Assembly: GCA_016875435.1 (NCBI GenBank)
Contig: VGRE01000004.1
Coordinates: 1-43,592, forward strand
DNA: 43,592 nt
Reading direction: 5' to 3'
DNA from: Deltaproteobacteria bacterium
GTDB lineage: Bacteria > Myxococcota_A > UBA796 > SXON01
Translations under genes and position numbers: made by a program
Part shown: in pieces, positions 25,182 through 34,053 of the stretch
How positions within the stretch are numbered: position 1 is the first letter of the stretch
Layout of the letters: each line of letters opens with the position of its first letter
Notes under the pieces: generated by a model
Told to the model about the DNA's origin: nothing
Seen by the model: only the letters and a program-made list of their open reading frames with translations
The model's database searches: none

Positions 25182-26510
25182 ATGCCCAGGTACCAAATCA
25201 GCAGTCACCCGGGTGCGCCGCGCGTGGCCGCGCTGGATGCCGACGCGGCGAGCGCGCAGGGGCTGGTGCAGGTGCTCGAAGACGCCGGGTTCGCCGCCCG
25301 GGCGGTGCTCACCCCGGAGGGACTCGCCAACCTCGTGCTCGAGTGGCATCCGCACGTTGTGATCATCGCCGAGGCGGCCACCAGCATCCTACGGGCCGTC
25401 CGCGCCGCCGGCGGCAGCGCGCAGGTGGTCATCCTGGGCGAGACCGTTCCTGACGCCAGCATGCTCGCCGCCTTCGGCGTACACGCCTGGGGCAGCCGCT
25501 CCGATCCGCCGGCCCGCCTGCTCGCCACCATCGAGTCGGCCACTCGGCGCCAGCGCGAGGTGGCGGGTCTCCATCGCCAGCGGGCGGGCCTGCAGCGCAT
25601 CCTCGACGTGAGCCCGAGGCTGAACACCCTCCGCTCCCCGGCCGAGTTCTGCCGGGTGTCGATGGAGGCCTTCGCACGCACCGTGGATCCCGATGGCACG
25701 GAGACCAGCGGCATCTTCGCCATCCAGACACAGCACCCGCGGCACACCCAGTACTACGGCGGGGGGCGCTGGAGCCGGGTGACGGGCGAGCTCGACCTCC
25801 CCGACGACGTGGTGGACGCCATTGCGAAGGCGATGGGCGAGAAGGCGCCGATCGTCCACGGCGAGGGCTGGGTGATGATCGCGGTCAACGGTGGCGAGCA
25901 CGCGCGCGGTGCCTTGGTGATCGACGGTGCCTCAGTGCCCGTGGAGCTCGACGAGATGTGCGCCGTGTTCGGCAACCTGCTCGGCCAGGCGCTCGCCAAC
26001 ATCGTGCTGTTCAACCGCGCCACCCTCGACGGCCTCACCGGGCTATTCAACCGGGCTTTCGGCCTTCAGCGCCTGCTGGAGACGCTCTCGATGGCTGCGC
26101 GGGCCTCCTCCGACACGGCGGTGCTGTTGGTGGACGTCGATCACTTCAAGCAGGTGAACGATCGCTACGGCCACGCCACCGGCGACCGCGTGCTCGCGGG
26201 GGTGGCGCAGACCATTCGCTCTTGCTGTCGCGACACAGACATCGCCGCGCGCCTTGGCGGCGAGGAGTTCATGGTGGTGTTGCCGCGCACCGACGAGCGC
26301 TCGGCGGGCGTGGTCGCCGAGCGCCTGAGGCGGTCCATCGAGGGCTGGCGAAGTGGCACCGACGCCCACGGCCTGCACGTGTCGGTGAGCATCGGCGTGG
26401 CGGCGGCCGAGCCCGGCGAGCGCGACGCCCTGCGGCTGGTTGAGCGCGCCGACGACGCGCTCTACGTGGCCAAGCGGGAGGGTCGCAACCGCGTGATGCG
26501 CGCCGGCTAG
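25182..26510 (+). CDS. Diguanylate cyclase with degenerate receiver domain
   Basis: 442 residues. The N-terminal 120 residues have a receiver-like fold (VAALDADAASAQGLVQVLEDAG) but lack the phosphoacceptor, since the central strand reads VVIIAEAATS where VVLLD-x-x-M-P is expected. The middle (about 130-280) resembles a GAF sensor domain. The GGDEF domain follows: TGLFNRAF, VDVDHFKQVNDRYGHATGD and ARLGGEEF with the active-site GGEEF (about 367). Five residues before it, R-D-T-D is the RxxD inhibitory site for c-di-GMP feedback. The enzyme makes c-di-GMP from two GTP. The ATG at 25182 is used; no Shine-Dalgarno sequence is evident. Its TAG shares CTAG with the convergent dehydrogenase gene. Confidence 0.88.
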   Translation: MPRYQISSHPGAPRVAALDADAASAQGLVQVLEDAGFAARAVLTPEGLANLVLEWHPHVVIIAEAATSILRAVRAAGGSAQVVILGETVPDASMLAAFGVHAWGSRSDPPARLLATIESATRRQREVAGLHRQRAGLQRILDVSPRLNTLRSPAEFCRVSMEAFARTVDPDGTETSGIFAIQTQHPRHTQYYGGGRWSRVTGELDLPDDVVDAIAKAMGEKAPIVHGEGWVMIAVNGGEHARGALVIDGASVPVELDEMCAVFGNLLGQALANIVLFNRATLDGLTGLFNRAFGLQRLLETLSMAARASSDTAVLLVDVDHFKQVNDRYGHATGDRVLAGVAQTIRSCCRDTDIAARLGGEEFMVVLPRTDERSAGVVAERLRRSIEGWRSGTDAHGLHVSVSIGVAAAEPGERDALRLVERADDALYVAKREGRNRVMRAG

Positions 26511-28141
26511 GCGAGGAGAGCGTGTACCCTCGCGGGGAGATCGCTGTCGGCCAGCGGATCGTAGCCGCGAGCGCCGTACGCGGCGAGGTGGGCACCCGCC
26601 GCTGCCACGCGCGAATCCGTCTCGAGCGACAACAGTCGCGACTGCACCGCCACGCGAAGCTCTTCCACCACCTGCCGGAAGTACCAGCTCGCCTCGCTCT
26701 CCGGCCGCGCGACCACGGCGTCCCACCGGGCGCGGATGGCGGCGAGATCGCCGAGCTGCGCGTCCAGCACCGCGAACATCGGCGCGTGGAGTCCGAGCCG
26801 CTGGCTGTCGCGCAGGAGCTGCGCGCAGAGCACCCCGTGGCCACCCTCCCAGGCCTCGACGACGATGCTGTCGCGGAGAAGCCGCGGCAACGCGCTGAAG
26901 TCCTCGATCGCGCCGTTCCCGCCCAGCACCTCGATGGCGTCGCGCACCCCGGCGGGGCAGGTGAGCGCCGTCCAGATCTTGTTGAGGTTCAACAGCATCC
27001 GCAGGGCCCCGGGCTCGTCGGCGGCGGCGCGCCCGGAGGCCACGCGGTCGGCCATGTCGGCGAGCCAGAAGGTCGACGCGCGGGCGGCGCAGGCCTCGGT
27101 CCACAGCCGCGCGAGAATGTTGCGGATCACCGCGAAATCCCTGATGGGCCGCCCGAATGCCCCGCGGTGGCGGGCGTAGCCCTCGGCCTCGCGCCAGGCG
27201 CGCTGGAGCATCCCGCACGCCACCACCGCGTTGTAGAGGCGCGACGTGTTGAGCACGATCTCCACCGTCCGGCGGAAGTCACCCACGCGCCAGCCCTCCG
27301 CCCCCTCCAAGTCGATCTCCGCGCTTGCCATCGACCGCGTGCCCAGCTTGTACTTCAGGCGTCGAATGCGGAATTCGTTGGGCGTGCCGTCGGCCTTGAA
27401 CCGGGGCACGGCGTAGGCACCGAGCCCGGCCGTCCCGTCGCGGGCCCCCTCGGGACGCGCGGTCACCAGGAACAGGTGGGCGTCGGCCACCGAGCAGAAC
27501 CACTTCTCGCCGGTGATGCGCCAGCGGTCCCCATCAAGTCGCGACACCACAGCATTTGAGCCCACGTCGGAGCCACCCTGCACCTCGGTGAGAAACTGCG
27601 AGCCGTGAAAGTGCGTGTCGTAGTCGGGATCGTAGAGGCGCGCGAGCCAGGCCTCGGCCATCGCCGGCGACACGTCGCCCGGCGCGCTCGACCCCTCGGC
27701 CCGAGCCGCCTGCAGGATCTTGATGAGCCCGGCGGTACAAGCCCAGGGGCAGGTGTGCCCGGCCTCGCCGTCCTGGCCGAGCAGGTACACGTGTGCGAGC
27801 GTGTCGAACTCGCGACCAGGCGTGGCGTAGTTCCCCATCAGGCCGGTGGCGTAGGCCAACCTTCCGATGCGGTGATACCCGGGGTGGAAGACCACCTGCT
27901 CGGTGCGGTTGCCCGAGCCGTCGTAACGGCCGAGCCGAGGCAGGTTCTCGTCGCGGTTGGTCTCGCGGGCGAGGACGTCGATCTCGCCTGACACCAGCGC
28001 GCCGAAACGGTGCGGCGCCGTAGTGTCGCGACCGTAGCGCGCGAGGAGGGCGCGGAAGTGGGGGTCGGCGCCGAGGGCGTTGGCGCCGAGTTCGGCGTTC
28101 CAGGCATCGAAGGCGGCGCGGGCGGCGGCGGGAGCGTCCAT
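26507..28141 (-). CDS. AidB-like acyl-CoA dehydrogenase
   Basis: 544 residues, the length of the AidB subfamily, longer than ordinary acyl-CoA dehydrogenases. Motifs are FLTEVQGGSDVGSN (about 193, flavin region), WRITGEKWFCS (about 213-223), an arginine-rich ARHRGAFGRPI, and EVLGGNGAIEDFSALPRLLRD with V-V-E-A-W-E-G ahead of the C-terminal helices. AidB binds FAD and DNA and is induced by alkylation stress in E. coli; family members in other bacteria may oxidise acyl-CoA. The start ATG 28141 is reasonable, but its upstream region is short and bare. It shares its stop tetramer with the diguanylate cyclase gene. Confidence 0.83.
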   Translation of the reverse strand: MDAPAAARAAFDAWNAELGANALGADPHFRALLARYGRDTTAPHRFGALVSGEIDVLARETNRDENLPRLGRYDGSGNRTEQVVFHPGYHRIGRLAYATGLMGNYATPGREFDTLAHVYLLGQDGEAGHTCPWACTAGLIKILQAARAEGSSAPGDVSPAMAEAWLARLYDPDYDTHFHGSQFLTEVQGGSDVGSNAVVSRLDGDRWRITGEKWFCSVADAHLFLVTARPEGARDGTAGLGAYAVPRFKADGTPNEFRIRRLKYKLGTRSMASAEIDLEGAEGWRVGDFRRTVEIVLNTSRLYNAVVACGMLQRAWREAEGYARHRGAFGRPIRDFAVIRNILARLWTEACAARASTFWLADMADRVASGRAAADEPGALRMLLNLNKIWTALTCPAGVRDAIEVLGGNGAIEDFSALPRLLRDSIVVEAWEGGHGVLCAQLLRDSQRLGLHAPMFAVLDAQLGDLAAIRARWDAVVARPESEASWYFRQVVEELRVAVQSRLLSLETDSRVAAAGAHLAAYGARGYDPLADSDLPARVHALLA

Positions 28142-28176
28142 CGCCCCGCCGCTATCCGGGTGAGATGCCCCGCGCG

Positions 28177-28734
28177 CTAGGCCGGGGGACGGACGTAGCA
28201 GATGCGCTCGCCCTCGTGGTCGCGCTCCACGCTCACGGTGCCCGAGGGCCGGGTGACGCTCACCACCTCGCGCAGCAGCTTGCCCTCGCGCTTCATGTTC
28301 ATCACCGTCACCGAGTCACCCGGCGACAGCGACACCAGCGCGCCGATCGCCGGGTTGTCCGCCACCAGCATGAAGCCGGGCGAGTTCGCCACCTCGTCCT
28401 CGCGTCCCTCGGTGGGGTCGTAGGTCATCACGTTGGCGCCGCCGCTCCACACGCCGCCGTCCACCGTGCTGGTACACAGCGAACGCTGCCCCCCCTTCTG
28501 CACCCGCAGGCGCACGTCTCCGCCCCGCAACCCGGACCAGTCCAGGCGCGTGCTCTCGTCGTCGATGTCCACGGAGAGCACGCTGGCGTCGCGCGGATCG
28601 ATGCCGTAGCGCTCGAGCGCCATCTCCGCGCCCATGAGGTCGGGAAGGGCGGCATACACCTGGCGGCCGCCCCGCGTGGCGCGTACCTCCACCTCGGGCA
28701 TCTCGATTTCAAGGGAAAGGGCGGCAAGGAACAT
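28177..28734 (-). CDS. Hypothetical protein
   Basis: 185 residues, not recognised. No clear signal peptide beyond a short hydrophobic start (FLAALSLEI). Beta-rich composition with several Asp-rich turns. A segment VSLSPGDSVTVMNMKREGKLLREVV, then VSVERDHEGERI, could be two strands of a small barrel. ATG 28734 is preceded by GAGAGG six bases upstream, one of the few good Shine-Dalgarno sequences in the window. Divergent from the YdcF-like gene at 28795. Confidence 0.55.
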   Translation of the reverse strand: MFLAALSLEIEMPEVEVRATRGGRQVYAALPDLMGAEMALERYGIDPRDASVLSVDIDDESTRLDWSGLRGGDVRLRVQKGGQRSLCTSTVDGGVWSGGANVMTYDPTEGREDEVANSPGFMLVADNPAIGALVSLSPGDSVTVMNMKREGKLLREVVSVTRPSGTVSVERDHEGERICYVRPPA

Positions 28735-28794
28735 GGGGAGCCTCTCTCACCCTCTGGATCGGATGCCGCACCCCGCGACGTTAGAGCAGCCGGC

Positions 28795-29385
28795 GTGTTC
28801 CCCTTCGACGGCGTCTTGATCCTCGGGAAGGAGCTGCGCGCCGACCCGGTGCGGGCGCGCGCCGAGCTTCGTGCGCGAGCCGCCGCCGCCGCCGCCGCCG
28901 CGCGCGCGGGTGCCGGCGTCGTGGCCACGCTGGAGGCCCGCCTGCGGGGACAAGACCGCTCGGGTTCCGACCTCGTGAGCGACATGCTCGCCGAGCTCGA
29001 CGTGCCTCCGGAGAAGCTCGTCGCCCGCTCCCAGACCCGTTCCACGCGCGAGGAGGCCGCGCTCGGGGCCGCGTTTTTCCTCGAGCGGGGCTGCCGCCGC
29101 GGGCTGGTCCTCACCGCGAGCTACCACGTGCCGCGCGCGCGGCGGCTCTTCGCCGAGGCCGGGGCGCCCGCCGAGGTCCACGCGCCCGACGCCATGTGGC
29201 GATGGGCCAACGAGCGCGAGCGCACCTGGATCGCCGCTGGCCGGCCCGGCGGCGCCGCGCTCGCTCGTGAAGCGCGCATCGAGCAGGCGCTGCGCTCGCT
29301 GGAAGCGGTGCTGCGCCCCCTGCCGGTGGCCACGAGGACGATGCTGGAGGTTGCCGCCGGGGTGCTGTGGCGGGGCTCCGCCTAG
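28795..29385 (+). CDS. YdcF/ElyC-like DUF218 protein
   Basis: 196 residues from GTG 28795. The DUF218 pattern is visible: GVLILGKELR (first strand and nucleotide-like loop), RSQTRSTREEAAL (S-x-x-T-x-x-N/E-A motif, about 77-89) and LVLTASYHVPRARRLFAEAG (about 100-119, the S/H-x-x-R-A motif). Members such as ElyC and SanA take part in envelope maintenance. The N-terminal half has a long Ala run. A TAGAGC hexamer (28782-28787) lies 7 bases before the start. The frame is open upstream, but that part is antisense to the neighbour. The stop shares CTAG with the PEGA gene. Confidence 0.7.
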   Translation: MFPFDGVLILGKELRADPVRARAELRARAAAAAAAARAGAGVVATLEARLRGQDRSGSDLVSDMLAELDVPPEKLVARSQTRSTREEAALGAAFFLERGCRRGLVLTASYHVPRARRLFAEAGAPAEVHAPDAMWRWANERERTWIAAGRPGGAALAREARIEQALRSLEAVLRPLPVATRTMLEVAAGVLWRGSA

Positions 29386-30671
29386 GGAACCGGCCCGAGG
29401 ACGATCGTCCCCTGGTCGGGGTCATCGGTGGAACCCTCGCCTGCGCCGTCGTTGCCGAGGACCACGGCCACGGTGACCCCCGCCCCGGCGACCACCGCGC
29501 CGGTGCCGGCCCACACCCACCACGGCACGCCCTTCTGCTCGGCGACCACGGTCGTGGTGCTCTCGCCGATCGGCGGCGGGTCGAACAACATGCCCGCGAG
29601 CACCGGGTTGGCGCCGATGTCGAGCGTGAGCACCTGCGCGCCCACGCGGTCGGCCCGGATGTCGCCGCTCTCGGCGAGGTAGCCCACCACCCTGGGCACC
29701 AGCCCGGCGATCGCCACCACCGCATTGTCGCCGGCCTCTCCCGTGACCACCCGCGAGAAGTTGCCGCTCGCCGGCGAGTACAACTGCACGCCCACCTGCC
29801 CGTCGTGCAACTGTCCTGCCAGCAACACCGTGCCCTTGTCGCCGAACTCGCCCAGCGCGCGGTACAGGTCGCGAATCTGTCGCGACCGCCCCGCGTTGTC
29901 AGGCATTGGGGTGCCCAGTCCCTGCGTCTGCAAGGCGACGTCGACCACGCGCTCCTCGCCCGGCGCCACCGTCACCACCGTGAAGCGCGCCCCGCCACCG
30001 GCGGCCCGCGCCAGCACGAAGTGCTCGCCGGGCACGAGGCTGATGGCGCCCGTGGGCGCGGCGCCGATCTCGTTGCCGTCGACGAACACGGTGGCCCCCA
30101 CCGAGGTCAGCACGCTCACCTTGGCCGGCGCCTTCTTCGCCACGTCGGCCCGCGCCCCGTCGTAGAGCTCAATCACCCGCGGCGGGTAGTTCACCCTGTC
30201 GAGTTCGCGAGCGATGTCGAGGATCGCCGCGCGCCGGAATTGCTCGGAGGCGCCGATCTCGTTGCCGGTGGCAAGGCGGGTCATGCCCGAGAGCAGCAGC
30301 GCCTCGTGCAACTCGCGGGTGTTGGTCGCCACCGCCATGCCGCGCGACAGCATCGTGATCGCCTCGTCAACCACTGGCCCGGCGTCGTCGATCTGGGCGC
30401 GATCGTAGAGCAGGCGCGCTTCCCTAAGCCGCTCCCGGCCGGGGCCGAGCGCGAAGGCTTCCAACACGATGCTCTCGCGACCGAGAATACGCTTGCTGAC
30501 CTCGACCGGCGCCACGCCCTCGGCCTTGCCCGAGGCGTCGAGCACCTCTTCCAGCTGGGCCGCCGCCTGGTTGGCGGCCTCGCCCACGAGCCCGGGAACG
30601 TGGACGCCCACCACCAGCACGTCGGGCGTGGAGGCCGCGAGCGCGCGGCCGAGGAGCAGGGGCAACAACAT
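29382..30671 (-). CDS. PEGA-domain secreted protein with C-terminal membrane anchor
   Basis: 429 residues from ATG 30671. It has an N-terminal signal peptide (LLPLLLGRALA) and a helical region with tetratricopeptide-like character (about 75-165). A PEGA domain (about 185-250) contains VFVDGNEIGAAPTGAISLVPGEHFVL. A last TM helix (WWVWAGTGAVVAGAGVTVAVVLG, about 384-406) is followed by a Gly/Asp tail. PEGA domains bind surface structures and occur in many Myxococcota envelope proteins; a specific role is not evident. TACGCT on the reverse strand (30679-30684) sits 7 bases before the ATG. It is divergent from ruvC at 30733. Confidence 0.7.
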   Translation of the reverse strand: MLLPLLLGRALAASTPDVLVVGVHVPGLVGEAANQAAAQLEEVLDASGKAEGVAPVEVSKRILGRESIVLEAFALGPGRERLREARLLYDRAQIDDAGPVVDEAITMLSRGMAVATNTRELHEALLLSGMTRLATGNEIGASEQFRRAAILDIARELDRVNYPPRVIELYDGARADVAKKAPAKVSVLTSVGATVFVDGNEIGAAPTGAISLVPGEHFVLARAAGGGARFTVVTVAPGEERVVDVALQTQGLGTPMPDNAGRSRQIRDLYRALGEFGDKGTVLLAGQLHDGQVGVQLYSPASGNFSRVVTGEAGDNAVVAIAGLVPRVVGYLAESGDIRADRVGAQVLTLDIGANPVLAGMLFDPPPIGESTTTVVAEQKGVPWWVWAGTGAVVAGAGVTVAVVLGNDGAGEGSTDDPDQGTIVLGPVP

Positions 30672-30732
30672 GGCGCGGAGCGTAGCTCGCGGCGCCCGGG
30701 GACGGCTAATCTCGGTTACTCTTGACCGGTAA

Positions 30733-31266
30733 ATGCGCGTCCTCGGCATCGACCCCGGCAGCAGGCGTACCGGCTGGGCGATCGTCGACCGGCAGGGCAG
30801 CCGCTTCGTGGTGGTGGCCTCGGGGGTGATCCAGACCGACCCCGGCGACCCGATGCCCACGCGCCTGCGCGAGATCCACGAGCGGCTGCGCGGCGTGATC
30901 GTCGAGCACGCGCCCACGGCGGCGGCGCTGGAGGAGATCTTCGCGCACAAGTCGGCGGCGAGCGCGCTGGTGCTCGGCCAGGCGCGAGGGGTGGCCATGC
31001 TCGCGGTGTCATCGTTGCCCTTGCAGACCTACAACGCCAACACCATCAAGAAGACCGTCACCGGCAGCGGCACCGCCGACAAGGCACAGGTGGGACGGAT
31101 GGTGGCGGTGCTCTGCGGGGTCGACGCGCGCGTGGCCGACGAGGCCGACGCCATCGCCATCGCCGTTACCCATCACAACCACGGCGCGAGCCCCGCGCCG
31201 ACCAGGCGCACGAGCCGTCGCGACATGTGGACCGAGATCGCGCGGCGCGCCGGCGCGATCCCGTGA
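30733..31266 (+). CDS. ruvC: Holliday junction resolvase RuvC
   Basis: 177 residues. The RNase H-like catalytic acids are in place: Asp7 in LGIDPGSRRTGWA, Glu in LEEIFAHKS (about 68) and the pair D-E-A-D-A-I-A-I near 138-145. LGQARGV and YNANTIKKTVTG are typical RuvC segments that touch the junction. RuvC cleaves Holliday junctions after RuvAB branch migration. ATG 30733 lies 10 bases after TACTCT (30717-30722). Its TGA overlaps ruvA's GTG. Confidence 0.95.
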   Translation: MRVLGIDPGSRRTGWAIVDRQGSRFVVVASGVIQTDPGDPMPTRLREIHERLRGVIVEHAPTAAALEEIFAHKSAASALVLGQARGVAMLAVSSLPLQTYNANTIKKTVTGSGTADKAQVGRMVAVLCGVDARVADEADAIAIAVTHHNHGASPAPTRRTSRRDMWTEIARRAGAIP

Positions 31267-31844
31267 TCGCGCGGTTGCGCGGCGAGATCGTCGAGCGCGG
31301 GCCCGACCGGGTGGTGCTCGACGTGGGCGGCGTGGGCTACGAGCTGTGGTGTGCCCCCCGCACCATCCGCGAGGCGCACGACCACGCCACCTTCCACGTG
31401 CACACCCAGGTAGCGGAAGACACGCTCGAGCTCTACGGCTTCGCCACGATGGAAGAACGTGCCGCCTTCATCCGGCTCATCTCTGTCTCCGGCATCGGCC
31501 CGGCAAAAGCCCTGCCCGTGCTCGACGGCCTCACGGTCAGCCAGCTCGCCGCCGCGATCAACGGCGGCGACGTGCGCACGCTCTCGGCCGTGAAGGGCAT
31601 CGGCAAGAAGACGGCCGAGCTCATCGTGCTCGAGCTCAAGGGGAAAATCGCGCCGAGCGCCGCATCGACCCCGGCTCCCACGCCGCGCGCCGACGACAGC
31701 TTCGCCCTCGCCCTCGCCCAGCTCGGCTACCGCAAGGCGGAGATCGATCTCGCGGCGACGCACATCGCCGAGATCGGCCAGTCCGAGGCCCCGTTGCCGG
31801 AGCGGATCACGCTGGCGCTGGAGCGCCTGGCCAAGGGGCGCTGA
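31263..31844 (+). CDS. ruvA: Holliday junction branch migration protein RuvA
   Basis: 193 residues from GTG 31263, overlapping the ruvC stop (GTGA); the longer frame begins inside ruvC. The N-terminal OB-fold starts IARLRGEIVERGPDRVVLDVGGVGYEL. Two helix-hairpin-helix motifs follow, LISVSGIGPAKALPVL and LSAVKGIGKKTAELIVLELKGK. A flexible linker (APSAASTPAPTPRAD) leads to domain III (about 140-193), which contacts RuvB. RuvA is the tetrameric DNA-binding part of the RuvAB motor. Confidence 0.95.
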   Translation: MIARLRGEIVERGPDRVVLDVGGVGYELWCAPRTIREAHDHATFHVHTQVAEDTLELYGFATMEERAAFIRLISVSGIGPAKALPVLDGLTVSQLAAAINGGDVRTLSAVKGIGKKTAELIVLELKGKIAPSAASTPAPTPRADDSFALALAQLGYRKAEIDLAATHIAEIGQSEAPLPERITLALERLAKGR

Positions 31845-31881
31845 ACTCCCGTTCAGCTCGCCATCGGGATAGCAAGCTGCC

Positions 31882-32874
31882 GTGAGTCGCTTCGTGGATC
31901 CCACCGAGATCGACGCCCCCGACCCGGCGCTCCGCCCTCGCCGGCTGGGCGACTATGTGGGGCAGGACCGCGTGAAGGACAACCTGCGCGTGTACATCCG
32001 CGCGGCGCTCCAGCGCGGCGAATCGCTCGACCACGTGTTGCTCTCCGGGCCGCCGGGCCTCGGAAAAACCTCGCTGGCCAACATCATCGCCGAGGAACTC
32101 GGCGTCACGATGCGGGTGGCGGCCGGCCCCACCCTCGAGCGCGCGGGCGACCTCGCCGCCATCCTCACCAGCCTGCAGCCCCGTGAGGTGCTGTTCATCG
32201 ACGAGATCCACCGTCTCAACCGCGTGGTCGAGGAGATCCTCTACCCGGCGATGGAAGACTACCGCCTCGACATCATCACCGGCTCGGGCCCCGGCGCCAG
32301 CACCATCTCCGTGCCGCTGAAGCGCTTCACGCTCATCGGGGCCACCACGCGTTCCGGCCTCATCACCTCGCCCCTGCGCGCCCGCTTCGGCATCGCCGCC
32401 GTGCTCGACTTCTACTCGCCGCCCGAGCTGCGGCTCATCTTGCAGCGCAGCGCCGAGCGCCTCGGCCTGCCGGTCCACGACGACGCTCTCGACGAGCTGT
32501 CCACCCGCTGCCGCGGCACCCCGCGCATCGCCAACCGCATCCTGCGTCGCCTCCGCGACTTCGCGCAGGTGGAGCAGGGCACCGTCACCCTCGCCCTCGC
32601 CCGGCACGCCCTCGACCGCCTCGAGGTCGATGCGCGCGGCCTCGACGCGATGGATCGCAAGATCCTCCACACCATCGCCTTCCGCTTCGACGGCGGGCCG
32701 GTGGGCCTGAGCAACCTCTCGGCGGCGATCGGCGAGGAGACCGACACCATCGAGGAGGTATACGAGCCCTTCCTCATCCGCGAGGGCCTGTTGCAGCGCA
32801 CGCCGCAGGGCCGGGTGCTGACTGCGGCCGGCGCCAGGCAGGTGGGCTTCGCCCGGGGCGGGCTTTTCGAGTGA
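31882..32874 (+). CDS. ruvB: Holliday junction branch migration ATPase RuvB
   Basis: 330 residues. AAA+ motifs: Walker [12 protein letters not shown] (about 56-66), Walker [10 protein letters not shown] (about 104-112), sensor 1 IGATTRSGL, the arginine-finger region SPLRARFG, and the winged-helix C-terminus ending VGFARGGLF. The 37-base gap after ruvA holds GATAGCAAG just before GTG 31882, so ruvB may have its own promoter as well as read-through. The start codon region agrees with the family's N-terminal RFVDPTE. Its TGA overlaps the next GTG. Confidence 0.96.
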   Translation: MSRFVDPTEIDAPDPALRPRRLGDYVGQDRVKDNLRVYIRAALQRGESLDHVLLSGPPGLGKTSLANIIAEELGVTMRVAAGPTLERAGDLAAILTSLQPREVLFIDEIHRLNRVVEEILYPAMEDYRLDIITGSGPGASTISVPLKRFTLIGATTRSGLITSPLRARFGIAAVLDFYSPPELRLILQRSAERLGLPVHDDALDELSTRCRGTPRIANRILRRLRDFAQVEQGTVTLALARHALDRLEVDARGLDAMDRKILHTIAFRFDGGPVGLSNLSAAIGEETDTIEEVYEPFLIREGLLQRTPQGRVLTAAGARQVGFARGGLFE

Positions 32875-33233
32875 AGCTGCTCTTTGCCAGCGCCACGCTC
32901 ACCGTCGCCGTGGCCGACGAGCCGAGCGAGCGGGAGCGCGGACTGATGGGCGTCACGCACTTGGGGGTAGACGACGGCATGGTCTTCGTGTACCCCGAGG
33001 CCGCCCCCCGGTACTTCTGGATGAAAGACACGCCGCTGCCGCTCTCGATCGCGTTCGTCGGCGCCGACGGGCGGATCGTTGCCATCAGCGACATGGTGCC
33101 CCTCTCCACGGCGCTCACCCCCTCGCAGAAGCCCGCGATGTACGCCATCGAGGCCAACCATGGCTGGTTTTTTGCCCATGGCGTGCGCGTGGGAGATAGC
33201 GTGACCGGCCTTCCCCCGGCGAGCCGCCAGTGA
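32871..33233 (+). CDS. DUF192 family protein
   Basis: 120 residues. The DUF192 pattern is complete: [11 protein letters not shown] (about 22-32), [19 protein letters not shown] (about 36-54), [16 protein letters not shown] and [10 protein letters not shown]. Unlike many members it has no clear signal peptide, though the N-terminus [13 protein letters not shown] is fairly hydrophobic. Function of the family is unknown. GTG 32871 overlaps the ruvB stop and its own stop overlaps the lpxC start, so it is translationally coupled on both sides. Confidence 0.82.
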   Translation: MKLLFASATLTVAVADEPSERERGLMGVTHLGVDDGMVFVYPEAAPRYFWMKDTPLPLSIAFVGADGRIVAISDMVPLSTALTPSQKPAMYAIEANHGWFFAHGVRVGDSVTGLPPASRQ

Positions 33234-34042
33234 TCCTGCAACGCACCCTCGCGCGCGCCCATCGCGTGGCCGGTATCGGCCTTCGCACCGGGCTTCCCAC
33301 GAGCGTGGTGTTGTCGCCGGCCCCGGCCGACAGCGGTCGCCGCTTCGTGGTGGGCGGCGTGGTCGTCCCCGCCCAAATCGAGCACGTGGTGGATGCCACC
33401 CTCGCCACCACGCTCGGCGTCGGCACTGTCCGCGTGGCCCTCGTCGAGCACCTCCTCGCCGCCACGGTGGGCGCCGGCATCGACAACATCGACGTGATCG
33501 TCGAGGGCGAGGAGTTGCCCATCCTCGACGGAGCCGCGCTCGGCTGGATCGGCGCCCTGGCCCAGGCCGGCGTGCGCACGCTCCCGGTGCCAGCCCGCAC
33601 CTGGACGGTGGAGCGCCCGGTGCGCGTGGAGCACGGCGGCTCCTGGGCCGAGCTGCACCCCTGCCGCGCGCTCGAGGTCGACGTGCGGGTGGACTTCGCG
33701 CACCCGTCGATCGGCGAGCAGCGCTGGTCGGGCATCGTCGACGGCAGCTTCGCCAGCGAGCTCGGCTGGGCGCGCACCTTCGGATTCCGTCGCGACGCCG
33801 AGCGGCTGCTCGCCCTCGGCATCGCGCGCGGCGCCTCGCTGGAAAACACCGTGGTCTACGACGAGTCAGGTCCGATGAACCAGGGCGGCTCCCGCGCCGC
33901 CGACGAGGTGGCGCGCCACAAGGCCCTCGACGCCGTGGGCGACCTCGCGCTGGTGCCCGGCCGCCCGCTGGTGCGCCTCGTCGCGCATCGCGGCGGGCAC
34001 GCGCTGCACCACGCCTTGTTGCGCGCCGCCCGGCGCCGGTAG
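33230..34042 (+). CDS. lpxC: UDP-3-O-acyl-N-acetylglucosamine deacetylase LpxC
   Basis: 270 residues, somewhat shorter than E. coli LpxC (305). Zinc ligands and catalytic residues are visible: VEHLLAA (Glu-His, about 75-81), EVARHKALDAVGDL (His and Asp, about 227-240) and HRGGHALHHAL (His near 258). ARTFGF is the conserved Thr region and ENTVVYDE precedes the second zinc site. LpxC is the committed step of lipid A synthesis, showing a Gram-negative envelope. It is the fifth gene of ruvC-ruvA-ruvB-DUF192-lpxC, joined by GTGA overlap rather than sitting in an lpx cluster. Confidence 0.92.
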   Translation: MILQRTLARAHRVAGIGLRTGLPTSVVLSPAPADSGRRFVVGGVVVPAQIEHVVDATLATTLGVGTVRVALVEHLLAATVGAGIDNIDVIVEGEELPILDGAALGWIGALAQAGVRTLPVPARTWTVERPVRVEHGGSWAELHPCRALEVDVRVDFAHPSIGEQRWSGIVDGSFASELGWARTFGFRRDAERLLALGIARGASLENTVVYDESGPMNQGGSRAADEVARHKALDAVGDLALVPGRPLVRLVAHRGGHALHHALLRAARRR

Positions 34043-34053
34043 GCGGGGCCCTC

